Part shown: piece after piece, positions 54,545 to 63,692 of the stretch
How positions within the stretch are numbered: position 1 is the first letter of the stretch
Layout of the letters: each line of letters starts with the position of its first letter
Assembly: GCA_943787265.1 (NCBI GenBank)
Contig: CALSLT010000017.1
Span: 512,654-576,653, forward strand
Reading direction: 5' to 3'
DNA from: an uncultured Planctomycetaceae bacterium
GTDB taxonomy: Bacteria > Planctomycetota > Planctomycetia > Planctomycetales > Planctomycetaceae
Length of the DNA stretch: 64,000 nucleotides
Translations under genes and position numbers: made by a program
Notes under the pieces: model-generated
Told to the model about the DNA's origin: nothing
Seen by the model: only the letters and a program-made list of their open reading frames with translations
Database searches by the model: none

Positions 54545-54680
54545 GTAGCTGGTTGCTTTTGATGGTGCGGTGGCTAGTGTCGACCAGTTCGAGGCTCACG
54601 CTGCCGATGTGGCTACCGGCGCCTTGCGGCATCGCGTTTGCTGGATTGCCTGCTTCAGCAGATCCAACCGTGCGGTGCAT
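54414..54680 (-). pseudogene. RND efflux transporter, short fragment (frameshifted)
   Basis: Carries SHIGSVSLELVDTSHRTIKS, LAEWREEAGDFPGADSVIFD and GPGGVPIEFKI, a periplasmic stretch of RND pumps. It joins the fragment ending near 54700 to the one starting near 54435; both joins need a frame change. Confidence 0.7.
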
Positions 54681-55749
54681 CGTCTTCAGGATGCGTCCGC
54701 CGTCTGTCGATTTTGTACTTCGCGGCGACCGTTTCGACTGGCCTTTTCAAGTCGCTTTGTGGGCAGCATCGGTGACGGCACTCGGCGTTGCCATCCTGGT
54801 AGACGATCTTTGCTCGGACGTCGTTCTTGTCCAGTTTCGGAAAGATCACAAACGGAATCATTCCGGCCTGCACAAATCCAAAGGACAGAATCAGGACAGA
54901 CAGCGCCACAGATACGACGATCGCCGGAAAGCGGAACAGGAACTCCACGATCTTGATATAGACCGATTCGATAAACCGATCCAGCAGAATTCCGGAGTGC
55001 TTATTCAGCCAGTTGAAAAACCAGACGACGGGTTTCAGCGGGTAGAGTACAAAGCCGATGACTCGGTAGAACGTACTTTCTTCGTGAGCCAGGTGTCCGG
55101 GCAGAATGAACGTGCTCTCGAACAGCGAAATGGCCAGCATCGCGATGATCGTCACCGGAAGCACGGCGATGAACTTACCCATCAGCCCGCTGACAAACAT
55201 CAGCGGTAGGAACGCAATGATCGATGTCAGGATTGATCCAAGCACAGATGGAAAGACTTCGATCGTGCCGTCGATTGCCGCCTGCGTGAATCGCTTACCC
55301 TTCTCGCGATGGGCATAAATATTTTCTCCAGTAACGATGGCATCATCGACAACGATCCCCAATGCCATCATGAATGCAAACATGGAGAGCATGTTCAGCG
55401 TCTGATCCATATAAAGCAGGATTGCACACGCACCGAGGATGGAAACGGGAATCCCCATCGACACCCAGAATGCCAGACGAAACTCCAGGAAGATGGCCAG
55501 CATCAGAAAGACAAGAACCAGTCCCTGCAGCCCGTTCCTTGCCAGCAGGTCCATGCGGTCCTGGACCGCGATCGCAGCGTCTTTCCACGGATGAAGGGAA
55601 TAGCCGGCAGGCATCTCCTCGTTCTCGGCAAATTTTCGGACGGTTGCCACAATCGTGAGCAGGTCCTTCGTTGGACGTTTTGTCGACAGAGATAACCAGG
55701 CCAGGCTTACCGTCGACACGGCTGATCGAAACGGTGTCGGCAAATTCAT
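54655..55749 (-). pseudogene. RND efflux transporter, central membrane fragment (frameshifted)
   Basis: Good RND sequence from about 55660 to 54795: AVQDRMDLLARNGLQGLVLV, FWVSMGIPVSILGACAILLY, MMALGIVVDDAIVTGENIYA (TM4 acidic pair of the proton relay), TSIIAFLPLMFVSGLMGKFI. The first 28 residues are out of frame and belong to the N-terminal fragment's frame; the break is an extra base in a CC pair near 55665. Confidence 0.8.
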
Positions 55750-56548
55750 CTTTGACGATGCCCAGGTCGGCGACTGTCAAAACGACTCCGTCTTCGCGGG
55801 TCACAAGTGGAATCTTCGAAATCTCGTCACCAGTTAATCGTTTGTGTCGACCTCGGAGAAGGATGTTGCCGGACTCTGCCTTCAGCAGACCGCCTGGTAA
55901 TTCGAGATTCTCTCGGCGGATTATGTCGGCCACTCGGCTGAGACTCAGGCCGTGCGACCGTAACTGTGCTTCAGAAATCTCAACATCAACCTGGTAAGCA
56001 CGAGTGCCCATCAGATTTGCCTGAGTGACCGTCGGCAGTTGCAACAGGTCGTCGCGGACGCGTTCTGCCACTTCGCGAAGTTTCAATTCGGCGTCAGGGT
56101 CGTCAGATTCTGGACCGATCACCGCCAGGCGGATCGCTGGCTTACGCATCGTGATTTGTTCAACTTCCGGATCTTCAGCCAGTTCCGGAAAACTGGGGAT
56201 CCGGTCAATTTCAGATCGGACTTCGTTCAGAACTCGCTGGACGTCTTTGACCGATGATTCCAGTTCAAGGATCACGCTGCCCGATCCTTCTGACGCGACG
56301 GTCACCTGCTTCTTGATTCCGTCGACCGACCGGACGGCCTCTTCGATCTTCAGGCAGATGCCTTCCTCGACTTCTTCAGGACTCGCACCCGGATACGGAA
56401 CAGCGATGACGATTCGTTCGAGTTCGAATTCTGGAAACTCTTCACGCCGCATCGACCACAGACAGAACCCACCGATCAGCAGCAAGGCGATCATCAAGGT
56501 GTTCATGCCGGGCGAGTTTTTGACAGCCCATCGAATGAGGTTATTCAT
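55343..56548 (-). pseudogene. RND efflux transporter, N-terminal fragment (frameshifted)
   Basis: Sense from ATG at 56548 to about 55668: MNNLIRWAVKNSPGMNTLMI (TM1), REEFPEFELERIVIAVPYPG, ASPEEVEEGICLKIEEAVRS and the first periplasmic domain (LPTVTQANLMGTRAYQVDVE, GDEISKIPLVTREDGVVLTV). All fragments 53305-56548 together make one pump of about 1075 residues, normal for AcrB/HAE1 proteins, broken by at least five 1-bp shifts. The fusion-protein gene lies upstream on the same strand, so they form one operon. Confidence 0.85.
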
Positions 56549-56600
56549 GGCGGAGTTTTATGCGGCGTCCAGTTCGGACATATTCAGATTGCGGTTTGGC

Positions 56601-56672
56601 GAACCACGAATAGACACAGAATAGACACGAATTCTCTCTCACGAGGGAAGATTCGTGTCCATTCGTGGTTCT
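56601..56672. repeat. Inverted repeat GAACCACGAAT...ATTCGTGGTTC, 72 bp
   Basis: Arms GAACCACGAATAGACAC and GTGTCCATTCGTGGTTC (one mismatch). The left arm contains a direct 11-bp duplication AGAATAGACAC. It lies between the pump and fusion-protein genes. The ATTCGTGGTTC motif is a familiar small dispersed repeat in planctomycete genomes (general knowledge). Confidence 0.6.
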
Positions 56673-56674
56673 GT

Positions 56675-57337
56675 CTACGACTGCTCGGAGGATTGCTGGG
56701 ACGATGTCGCTGCTCGAAACTTCGCACCCGTCGTCGTGCTCACATCTTCCACTTCGTCGTCAGGCAGTCGGACCGGCTGGCCGCTGAGTTCCGTCGCCAA
56801 GGGGGAAGTAACAACAGATCGCCGCTTTCAAACCGGATGACGCGGCGGGAATCAGAGCGAAGCCGTTGACGACTCTCGCAACATTCACCGTCTTTCGTTC
56901 AAGCTTCGGTCTCCCTAGGGCCGCGAACCAGCCAGAGTACGTCTCCTGGGCGGACGGCCGACTCGGGCACTTTCAGCAGTTCGAACTCGCGGATCAACGT
57001 GAAATTCCAGCGAAACGTACATCCCTCGAAGCAATGCCTGAGGTGCCAGCGTCAGCGACGAACTGTTGCCGGACGATCGAAGTGAAACTTCCGTTGGATT
57101 CTGCACGTGGACGCGGCAAGGGACCGTTCGAGTTCGTTCGTCCAGCCCAGCGCCTTCGTACCTGGTGAGCTTGCCGTTCCATACGAATCGCTGCCCGCCA
57201 AGTTCGTACAAAACCGTCGCCGGAACAGCCGGTATGCCTCGAGCCGCCAAGCGTTGCCGCTCGGATGAATTGCTCGTCGTTTTCCTCGGTGCCGGTTCCG
57301 ATGGCTGGAAAGTCCAGCGAGTCGACCGGGGGAGCAT
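56675..57337 (-). pseudogene. RND membrane-fusion protein, C-terminal part (frameshifted)
   Basis: Reads in pieces in different frames: AARGIPAVPATVLYELGGQRF and RVHVQNPTEVSLRSSGNSSS with QALLRGMYVSLEFHV (57255-56985), then LLKVPESAVRPGDVLWLVRG (about 56995-56930), VNVARVVNGFALIPA (about 56885-56840), and LSGQPVRLPDDEVEDVST to a stop at 56675. At least three shifts. This is the beta-barrel and membrane-proximal end of a HlyD/AcrA-type protein. Confidence 0.65.
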
Positions 57338-57614
57338 CGTGTTGCCACAGCCAGTACAGCTCGTCCATCTGCAGGCTGCAACTGACTTCGACCGACGAGT
57401 TGTCTTCCAGTGTCGCCAGCGGACTTCCCAGTTGGACGTACGAATTCTCTTCCGCAGGGTCGGTGACGATTACGCCACTCGTCGGCGCTTTGACTTCGGT
57501 TCGAGCGAGGTCGAGCTTCGCCTTCGCGAGCTGCGTGCCGACAAGTGCCAGTGCAAATTCCAGCCGCTCTTCACGCGACTGTTCCAGTCGCACCTGATTC
57601 TGCTGAGTGACCAA
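56994..57614 (-). pseudogene. RND membrane-fusion protein, middle part (frameshifted)
   Basis: Sense from about 57690 to 57260: NQVRLEQSREERLEFALALV (coiled coil), KLDLARTEVKAPTSGVIVTD (lipoyl half-motif RAPxxGxV), LATLEDNSSVEVSCSLQMDE (beta-barrel start). It should join the N-terminal piece after one missing base near 57686 and the C-terminal piece after a shift near 57255. Confidence 0.7.
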
Positions 57615-58174
57615 AGTGCGGCGTGAGAGCTGTTTGTTTTGCTCGGCGATGTCGATGTCCGAATCGGAAGCCGCGTTCTGAGTCGCAGCCGTTGAACGCG
57701 TTCCAGCTCGCGAGTTCTCAGTGCAAGTTCGTCGGTCGCCACCTTGACCAGAGCCTGAGCGCTTTCGATCTGCACCTTCAGTTCGTTGATGCTCGCTCGC
57801 GCCTGCTCTTCCTCGTGAGTCAGTCGGTCGACGGCCAACTGATATTCCTGCTCGTTGATCCGAAACAACACTTCGTCCTTCTGGACGAATTTGCCAGCTC
57901 GGCAGTGCGGCGACTTGTAGGTAATTCGCCCAGCCACTTCTGCGGACAGAGGAATCTCGCGAAACGGGACGACGGAGCCGTCGAGTTTGATCGTCAGTTC
58001 GCCGCCGTGTTCTTCCACCTCGACGGTTTCAACCAACGGAACTGCCTGTTCGGGGGCTAACCGGGGAGGGTCCTTTTTGAGACTGACGAGGAATACGAAA
58101 CCACCCACGCCGGCTCCCAGAATGAGCAGCGGGATGATGATCCGAAAGGCGATATACAGAACGCGTGAAATCAT
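57470..58174 (-). pseudogene. RND membrane-fusion protein, N-terminal part (frameshifted)
   Basis: Sense from ATG at 58174 to about 57690: TM/signal segment (YIAFRIIIPLLILGAGVGGF), KLDGSVVPFREIPLSAEVAG (first lipoyl half), GKFVQKDEVLFRINEQEYQ and an alpha-hairpin (VDRLTHEEEQARASINELKV). The frame is then lost where CTGGCG should stand as CTGCG (57686). The whole gene, 56675-58174, would encode about 500 residues. Confidence 0.8.
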
Positions 58175-58663
58175 GCGGGCAGGTCAAACGGTGGGGGATT
58201 CAGATGGGGACGGCCGCGAATTCAGACGAGGAACCCTCGTCGGTCACGGACAATTGTTGTCAGAAATCGCGTTCTGACCAGTCGCCAGCCACGATACACC
58301 ACGGCCAGGGTCATCGAAACGGCTGACACCGACATCCGCGATGAATTCCTCGACCGCGACTCCGCAGTGACAGAGAACTCACATTCCTGCATCGAAAGAT
58401 ACCGATTTGTGCCGAAATAACGCGGCCTGACACAAGTCCGTCATCTGGCGTTTCCAGATTCGTTGCCGGGAATCGTCGTTCTCATCCGGAATTCACTGCT
58501 CGCAGCCAATCGCCTGTTCCTTTCCGAGTCCGTCGATCCAGCCTTAAACTGCCCGCTGAACGGAGTACGACAGTCTCCAACCAGAAATTTCCGCCGGCGT
58601 CGAAGCAACAACGTTGAAATCTGCACGACAGTTCCGGTGTCGCACCACGAGAAAGCTGCTGAC

Positions 58664-59803
58664 ATGGCTGACGAGAGTCCATCAACCGAACCTGAAGAAC
58701 CTGCTGATTCCGAGTCGCCGTCGACCCCCGACAACGCTCCCTCGTCCGCCGACACTGGTGCGCAAGCTACTCCTCCAGATGCCGTATCGGCAGGCGATCT
58801 TCCCGAAGACCTGCCACCGGTTGAACCGCCTTCGGCCGGCTTCATCATGCAGCTCTTTCTTGTGCCGGGCCTGATCGTCGCGGCCGTTATCGCGGTCTGG
58901 GCACTGTTCGGAAAACTGTCAACGAGCGAGCAGGATTGGCGGCAGCTCGTCGCCGAAGTTCGCAGCAACAACGAACATCGCCGCTGGCGAGGAGCGACGG
59001 GCCTCGCACAGATGCTGCGGTCTGATGTCGAGCTCGGCGAATCGGGAAATCAACTTTCAACGAATCCTCAGATCGCAAAAGAGCTCGCAACACTGCTGAC
59101 CGAGCTGTTGAACGAATCGGCTCAGGATGAAGAACTGACGAGCCAGCAATCGTTTCTCGCGAGGACGCTCGGCTGGCTGGACGCGCTCGACGATTCGTTG
59201 CCAGCTCTCGTGCAGGCAACTGATGCAAAACACGAGATCATTGTGCGATCCGACGCGCTGCGATCAATCGCTCTGATCGCCGGTCGGGCCAGCGACAACG
59301 GAAAACCACTGGACCGCTCTGATGTCACCGACCGACTGCTGGAAGTTTCACAGGATTCGGAACCGCTGATTCGGCAGGTTTGCGCTTTCACGCTTGGACT
59401 GATTCCAGGAGAAGCTGTTGATCAGCGGCTGCGAGTGATGGCGGAAGATCGCGATTCCAACACGGCGATCAACGCAGTTCTGCAGATGTCTCGTCGCGGA
59501 ATGCCGGAAGCGTTTGATGCTTTGCTGGAACTTTTGAAATCAGCGAATGAGCCCGTCAACTCGACGACGATGGAAGGCGATACGGAAGTTGAGAAAAAGA
59601 TTCGTGCCCGCAGCCAGGAGAACATGAATCAGGTCGTGCTTGGTAATGCCCTGACCGCCCTGCGAGACCTGTCTGCAACGATCAACGATGAGCAACGCAA
59701 ACAAGCCGTTGCACTGTGCCAGCAGCTTTCTGAAGAAGCATCAAATATCAAAATTCAGATCGAAGCTGGCGTCACCCTTCGAGCACTCACCGGCGATGAG
59801 TAA
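58664..59803 (+). CDS. Membrane-anchored HEAT-like repeat protein
   Basis: 379 residues from ATG at 58664 (MADESPSTEPEEPADSESPS). An acidic, Pro/Ser-rich cytoplasmic N-terminus is followed by a TM helix at about 62-85 (FIMQLFLVPGLIVAAVIAVW) and then a soluble all-helical region about 95-375 of HEAT-like pairs (LATLLTELLNESAQDEELTS, RSDALRSIALIAGRASDNGK, LIRQVCAFTLGLIPGEAVDQ). Probably a scaffold. The in-frame start at 58463 would add 67 residues of basic, non-family sequence. It lies 5 bp before the aldolase gene, so the two are likely translationally linked. Confidence 0.78.
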   Translation: MADESPSTEPEEPADSESPSTPDNAPSSADTGAQATPPDAVSAGDLPEDLPPVEPPSAGFIMQLFLVPGLIVAAVIAVWALFGKLSTSEQDWRQLVAEVRSNNEHRRWRGATGLAQMLRSDVELGESGNQLSTNPQIAKELATLLTELLNESAQDEELTSQQSFLARTLGWLDALDDSLPALVQATDAKHEIIVRSDALRSIALIAGRASDNGKPLDRSDVTDRLLEVSQDSEPLIRQVCAFTLGLIPGEAVDQRLRVMAEDRDSNTAINAVLQMSRRGMPEAFDALLELLKSANEPVNSTTMEGDTEVEKKIRARSQENMNQVVLGNALTALRDLSATINDEQRKQAVALCQQLSEEASNIKIQIEAGVTLRALTGDE

Positions 59804-59808
59804 ACGTT

Positions 59809-60714
59809 ATGACAACCGAAATCTCCGGCGTACTGCCTGTCTTTCAGACGCCGTTTCACACGGACGAGTCGATCGACTTTGCGACACTCGACCGCGAGAT
59901 CGACTGGTTGTTTGAGAACGGTGCCAATGGCGTCGTCATGGCGATGGTGTCTGAAACTCTGCGACTCTCAACAGACGAACGCCGAAAGCTGGCCGCTCAC
60001 GTCTGCGAGACTGTCGGCGATCGAGGTGCGACAATCATCAGCGTCGGATCGGAAAGCACACACACGTCGGCGGCTCTTGCCCGCGATGCGGAAGCTGTCG
60101 GAGCCGACGCCTTGATGGCGATTCCTCCGGTCGCAACCGCTGCGACCGAATACGAACTCGCTGGATACTTCGAGCAAATTCTGAAAGCCACGTCGATCCC
60201 TTTGATCATTCAGGACGCGAGTGGGTACGTCGGGAAGCCGATGCGCTTCAGCCTTCAGGCTCAGATGCTCGAACAGTTTCCGGAAAGAGTTCTTTTCAAA
60301 CCGGAAGCCGAGCCAGTCATCGGTCGCCTCCGTGAGCTGCTTCGCGAAACCAATGGGCAAGCCAAAGTTTTCGAAGGCAGCGGCGGCTTGCACCTGCTCG
60401 CATCATTCAAGCAAGGCGTGTCGGGCACCATGCCCGGTGCTGATCTTACCCCAGCCGTCAGTGCTCTTTGGTCTGCTCTCGAAGCGGGTGAGACGCGCCG
60501 CGCCGACCGGATTTCTCAATCGCTCATCAAGCTGGTCGAACTGCAAACGAGTCTCGACGCCTACCTGGCGGTTGAGAAACACCTGCTGTGCCGTCAGGGG
60601 ATCTTCAGAAACACCGTGATCCGCGGTCCCGTCGCTTTCGAACTGGACGATGACCTTCGGGCGAAAGTCGACGTGCTCTTTGACGAACTTTGCGCCGCGG
60701 TAAAAGGCGATTAA
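59809..60714 (+). CDS. Dihydrodipicolinate synthase-family aldolase/lyase
   Basis: 301 residues. The (beta/alpha)8 family is recognised by GVLPVFQTPFH, DREIDWLFENGANGVVMAM, VETVG-type AHVCETVGDR, and the Schiff-base lysine in RVLFKPEAEPV near residue 164. Two usual marks are changed: GTTGE reads AMVSE, and the YNxP strand reads LIIQDASGYVGKP, so the catalytic Tyr may be missing. This is not a normal DapA; a sugar-acid aldolase role is possible. It begins 5 bp after the HEAT-like gene. Confidence 0.82.
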   Translation: MTTEISGVLPVFQTPFHTDESIDFATLDREIDWLFENGANGVVMAMVSETLRLSTDERRKLAAHVCETVGDRGATIISVGSESTHTSAALARDAEAVGADALMAIPPVATAATEYELAGYFEQILKATSIPLIIQDASGYVGKPMRFSLQAQMLEQFPERVLFKPEAEPVIGRLRELLRETNGQAKVFEGSGGLHLLASFKQGVSGTMPGADLTPAVSALWSALEAGETRRADRISQSLIKLVELQTSLDAYLAVEKHLLCRQGIFRNTVIRGPVAFELDDDLRAKVDVLFDELCAAVKGD

Positions 60715-60754
60715 GGCCGATTTGTCGTTCCGGAGCAGCTTCGCCCCAAGGTGA

Positions 60755-62059
60755 TTATCTCTCGGTGGTCCAAGTGGACCAAGCCTGCACAGCTCGCACG
60801 GTTGCTTCACACAGCGTCCGAAGTTCCTCAGTAGTCATTGAAAGCGCCGGCGTCATGTAAATCATGTCGCCAAACGGCCGAAGCCAGATGCCTTCTTCGA
60901 CGATTCTGGCGCGAAGTCGCTCAAGGTTATGCAGATGTCTGACCTGGACGACGCCGACCGCTCCCTTTGTGCGTACGTCGATGACGCCGTCAACGTCGCG
61001 GCACGGTTCCAGAAGTTGCGAAAGTTCAACTTCCATCGATTTCGCTTGCTGAAGTCGCGGCTCCGTTTCAAACAGATCGAGAGACGCATTTGCCGCCGCG
61101 CAGGCAAGTGGATTGGCCATGAACGTCGGGCCGTGCATCAGAGCGTGTGTCGGATCGTCCGACAGAAATGCGTCAAAGATCTCGTCGGTCGCGATTGTTG
61201 CTGCGAAGCTAAGTGTTCCTCCAGTGAGCGCCTTGCCGAGGCAAAGAAGGTCAGGCACAACGTCCGCCTGCTCGCACGCAAACATTGTCCCAGTCCGGCC
61301 AAACCCTGTCGCGATCTCGTCCGCGATCAGAAGGACATTGTGCTGGCGACAGGCCGAGTGAATCTTCGCGACCGATTCGGGTGGATGAAACTTCATGCCT
61401 CCCGCCCCCTGGATCAGCGGCTCAATAATGACACCGGCAATCTCTTCCTTCTTTGATGCGAGAAATAAATCAAACGCCGCGTGCTCGGCGTCAGTTTTGG
61501 GAATTGGATGAGAGTACTGTTCAAGCAGGAAGCCTTTAAAGTGGCTGTGCATGCTGTTGGCCGGATCGCAGACCGACATCGCTCCGGTTGTATCGCCGTG
61601 ATAGGCGTTCTGGAATGAAATGAATTTCGTCCGACCGGAGACGCCTCGATTCAGCCAGTATTGAACGGCAACTTTCAACGCCACCTCGACAGCAACGCTA
61701 CCGGAATCCGTAAAGAAAACTCGATTCAAATTTCCCGGAGCCAGATTTGCAAGTCTTGCCGCGAGACGAAGTGCGGGCTCGTGGTTAATTCCGCCAAACA
61801 TGACGTGCGGCATCACTCGCAGTTGCTCTTCGACTGCCTGGCGAATGTGCGGGTGGTTGTAGCCGTGACACGCCGTCCACCACGAAGCCATGCCGTCGAT
61901 GAGTTGCCGGCCGTCCGCAAGTTTCAGATACACACCGTCCGTTGCAACGACGGGAAGTGGCAACGGAGCCGTTTGCATTTGCGTATACGGCATCCAGACG
62001 TGCCGATAGCCGGCACTTTGCCAGTCGGGTGACGTCCTGGTCTGTGGATCGTCTGACAT
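60755..62059 (-). CDS. bioA: Adenosylmethionine-8-amino-7-oxononanoate aminotransferase
   Basis: 434 residues from ATG at 62059, chosen because GGAGAG lies 10 nt upstream; an ATG at 62077 has no such site. Class III PLP aminotransferase: HVWMPYTQM and GMASWWTACHGYNHP are the BioA signatures, FTDSGSVAVEVALK, YHGDTTGAMSV, D247 in ADEIATGFGRTG, and PLP lysine K276 in LCLGKALTGG. It transfers the amino group from S-adenosylmethionine to KAPA in biotin synthesis. No other bio gene is adjacent. Confidence 0.93.
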   Translation of the reverse strand: MSDDPQTRTSPDWQSAGYRHVWMPYTQMQTAPLPLPVVATDGVYLKLADGRQLIDGMASWWTACHGYNHPHIRQAVEEQLRVMPHVMFGGINHEPALRLAARLANLAPGNLNRVFFTDSGSVAVEVALKVAVQYWLNRGVSGRTKFISFQNAYHGDTTGAMSVCDPANSMHSHFKGFLLEQYSHPIPKTDAEHAAFDLFLASKKEEIAGVIIEPLIQGAGGMKFHPPESVAKIHSACRQHNVLLIADEIATGFGRTGTMFACEQADVVPDLLCLGKALTGGTLSFAATIATDEIFDAFLSDDPTHALMHGPTFMANPLACAAANASLDLFETEPRLQQAKSMEVELSQLLEPCRDVDGVIDVRTKGAVGVVQVRHLHNLERLRARIVEEGIWLRPFGDMIYMTPALSMTTEELRTLCEATVRAVQAWSTWTTER

Positions 62060-62126
62060 TATTCGGAAACTCTCCATTGCAACATGCCGCGCAGCGCGTT
62101 TTGAGTTTGCGTCAGGAAAGGCTACA

Positions 62127-62164
62127 CAAAAAAACGCCCCGACCGGAGTTTCGGTCGGAGCGTT
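62127..62164 (-). terminator. Rho-independent terminator of the SPOR-like gene
   Basis: Stem AACGCCCCGACCG / CGGTCGGAGCGTT (12 pairs, one mismatch), loop GAGTTT, followed on the minus strand by a U-tract (A8 at 62127-62134 on the plus strand). It is 53 bp beyond the stop at 62217. Confidence 0.88.
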
Positions 62165-62216
62165 GTTTGTACGAGAATGTTCGGTGCATCGCGATTGAAC
62201 AGCGGCGTTTTCCAGG

Positions 62217-63272
62217 TCAGCGAACTTTTGGGACAGCTACCAGATTAGGAACTGGATCGAAGATAACTGTCTCCGGCGGGTTCCCCGGTATGATGATACT
62301 TTCGCCAGTTGCAAACGCTTTTCCGTTCGTGCCTTTGTGCTGCTTGGCTCGGAAGATGTTGGCAAGCTGGTTCAGTCGCGGATCCTGTGGCGATTCAAAA
62401 GAACCGATCGTCACAAGAGACTGAAACTTGTCATGGTAAACGTAGGCTTCGAACGTACGGCCCTGCTGGCTTCCGCTGAAGAGTCCTTCACGCAGCATCT
62501 TAGCGACTTTCCAAGCTCGCTCGGCAGCATCGTCCAGAGTTCCGCTCGGTTCGAATAAGTCAGACACTTTTTTGTACCCGCGTTCCCCGATTCCGGTTTG
62601 TGATCGACCTTTGAACGTTGCAACGGCTAGCGTGTACTTACCCTTGTTACGAAGGATCGAGTACTCGGAGTTTCCATTCAGCCGAAGAATCAACGGGTCC
62701 CGTTTTGTCTTTGCGACTTCTTCTGAAGTAAACAACGGATTGATCGTGAGAAACGCTCCGCTGAACGGTCCCGGCTGGCCGGGAGTTTGTCGAAAGACCA
62801 GTCCGCCTCCGTTTGTCCATGATTCGAGATTTAAATCTTTCAAGCTAAGTCGCTTGATAAAATTGCGAGTTTTTTGAGCCGTAGAGTCGTCAACGGTAGG
62901 ATAGTTGCCGGCAATCACCGAAACACTGTTGTTCTGCAGGGGCGTCCGAGTTCGCATCGTGCGCCCCAGAGCATCCCGGCCAAGGTTGTTGTGATCGGCT
63001 TCGCTCATCCGAAATGTGTAGGCGGGAATACCTCGTTTTCGGAGAGCGTAAACAAGTTGCGATGCCGCGTCTGACGGCGACAATCCGTCAACTCGGACGT
63101 CCTGGTGCCGCTCCGAAAAGCTGGCCACCATGATCATCCACGGGCCATGTTTCTTTGTGATGCGGTAAGTTCGGTTTTCCGTCGCATCGATGCGAGCAGC
63201 CGAAACGGGACCAGCGATGGCAGCAAACGCGATCGCAAGCGAAATTGTTGTGCACGAGAATCGAGCACGCAT
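62217..63272 (-). CDS. Secreted SPOR-like protein, unknown function
   Basis: 351 residues. Signal peptide (MRARFSCTTISLAIAFAAIAG, cleavage near VSAA). Two short repeats of SPOR-like shape: KHGPWMIMVASFSERHQDVR...AASQLVYALRKRGIPAYTFR and KGKYTLAVATFKGRSQTGIG...AWKVAKMLREGLFSG (cut here). SPOR domains bind denuded peptidoglycan; since most planctomycetes have a thin peptidoglycan wall, that is possible but not shown. It ends in a Pro-rich tail. Terminator follows. Confidence 0.75.
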   Translation of the reverse strand: MRARFSCTTISLAIAFAAIAGPVSAARIDATENRTYRITKKHGPWMIMVASFSERHQDVRVDGLSPSDAASQLVYALRKRGIPAYTFRMSEADHNNLGRDALGRTMRTRTPLQNNSVSVIAGNYPTVDDSTAQKTRNFIKRLSLKDLNLESWTNGGGLVFRQTPGQPGPFSGAFLTINPLFTSEEVAKTKRDPLILRLNGNSEYSILRNKGKYTLAVATFKGRSQTGIGERGYKKVSDLFEPSGTLDDAAERAWKVAKMLREGLFSGSQQGRTFEAYVYHDKFQSLVTIGSFESPQDPRLNQLANIFRAKQHKGTNGKAFATGESIIIPGNPPETVIFDPVPNLVAVPKVR

Positions 63273-63692
63273 GGCGAACTCCGTTCCGACAGGCGCGAGG
63301 TGGTGGGAAAGGTCTCTGCGGAAAGATGATGGTACGAACCGCTCGGATTGCCTGAACCAAATCCGGTGGCGATTTTTCGCTGAGGCAGCGATCGCGATGT
63401 GTCTTCCGCTTTGAAGGGGGCGGGACTTTAATCAATTTTCGAAAAACGGGTCCAGACCGGTCTGAAGCATCGATTTCAACGGCCAGAAGTCACACGTTGA
63501 CCCCATTAAAAGGTCGCTCATATAGTTCGCCGCCTTTCAGAGCACCTCTTGGGAGCGTTGCGCTAATTCATCCAGCGAAACACACTCACTGGTCGTAACT
63601 GTCGTCCTGACAACCTTCGCCTGCGGCCGTTGTTCACACTGAAATCTTAAATCTGACAAGTCAGAAAATTCAGCCAGACAAGGAAGTCGGCC
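63273..63692. other. 420-bp divergent intergenic region
   Basis: It separates the SPOR-like gene (minus) and the KdsD-like gene (plus). Apart from the candidate promoter at 63497-63526 nothing was recognised. The frame at 63537-63773 on the minus strand overlaps the KdsD start and has no family features. Confidence 0.5.
63497..63526 (+). promoter_or_regulatory. Candidate sigma-70 promoter for the KdsD-like gene
   Basis: TTGACC (63497-63502), an 18-bp spacer, then TATAGT (63521-63526). It lies 167 bp upstream of the start at 63693. Confidence 0.4.

Noticed and set aside
54445..55209. 254-codon plus-strand frame antisense to the RND pump
   Set aside because: The minus strand here carries unmistakable RND sequence; this is a shadow.
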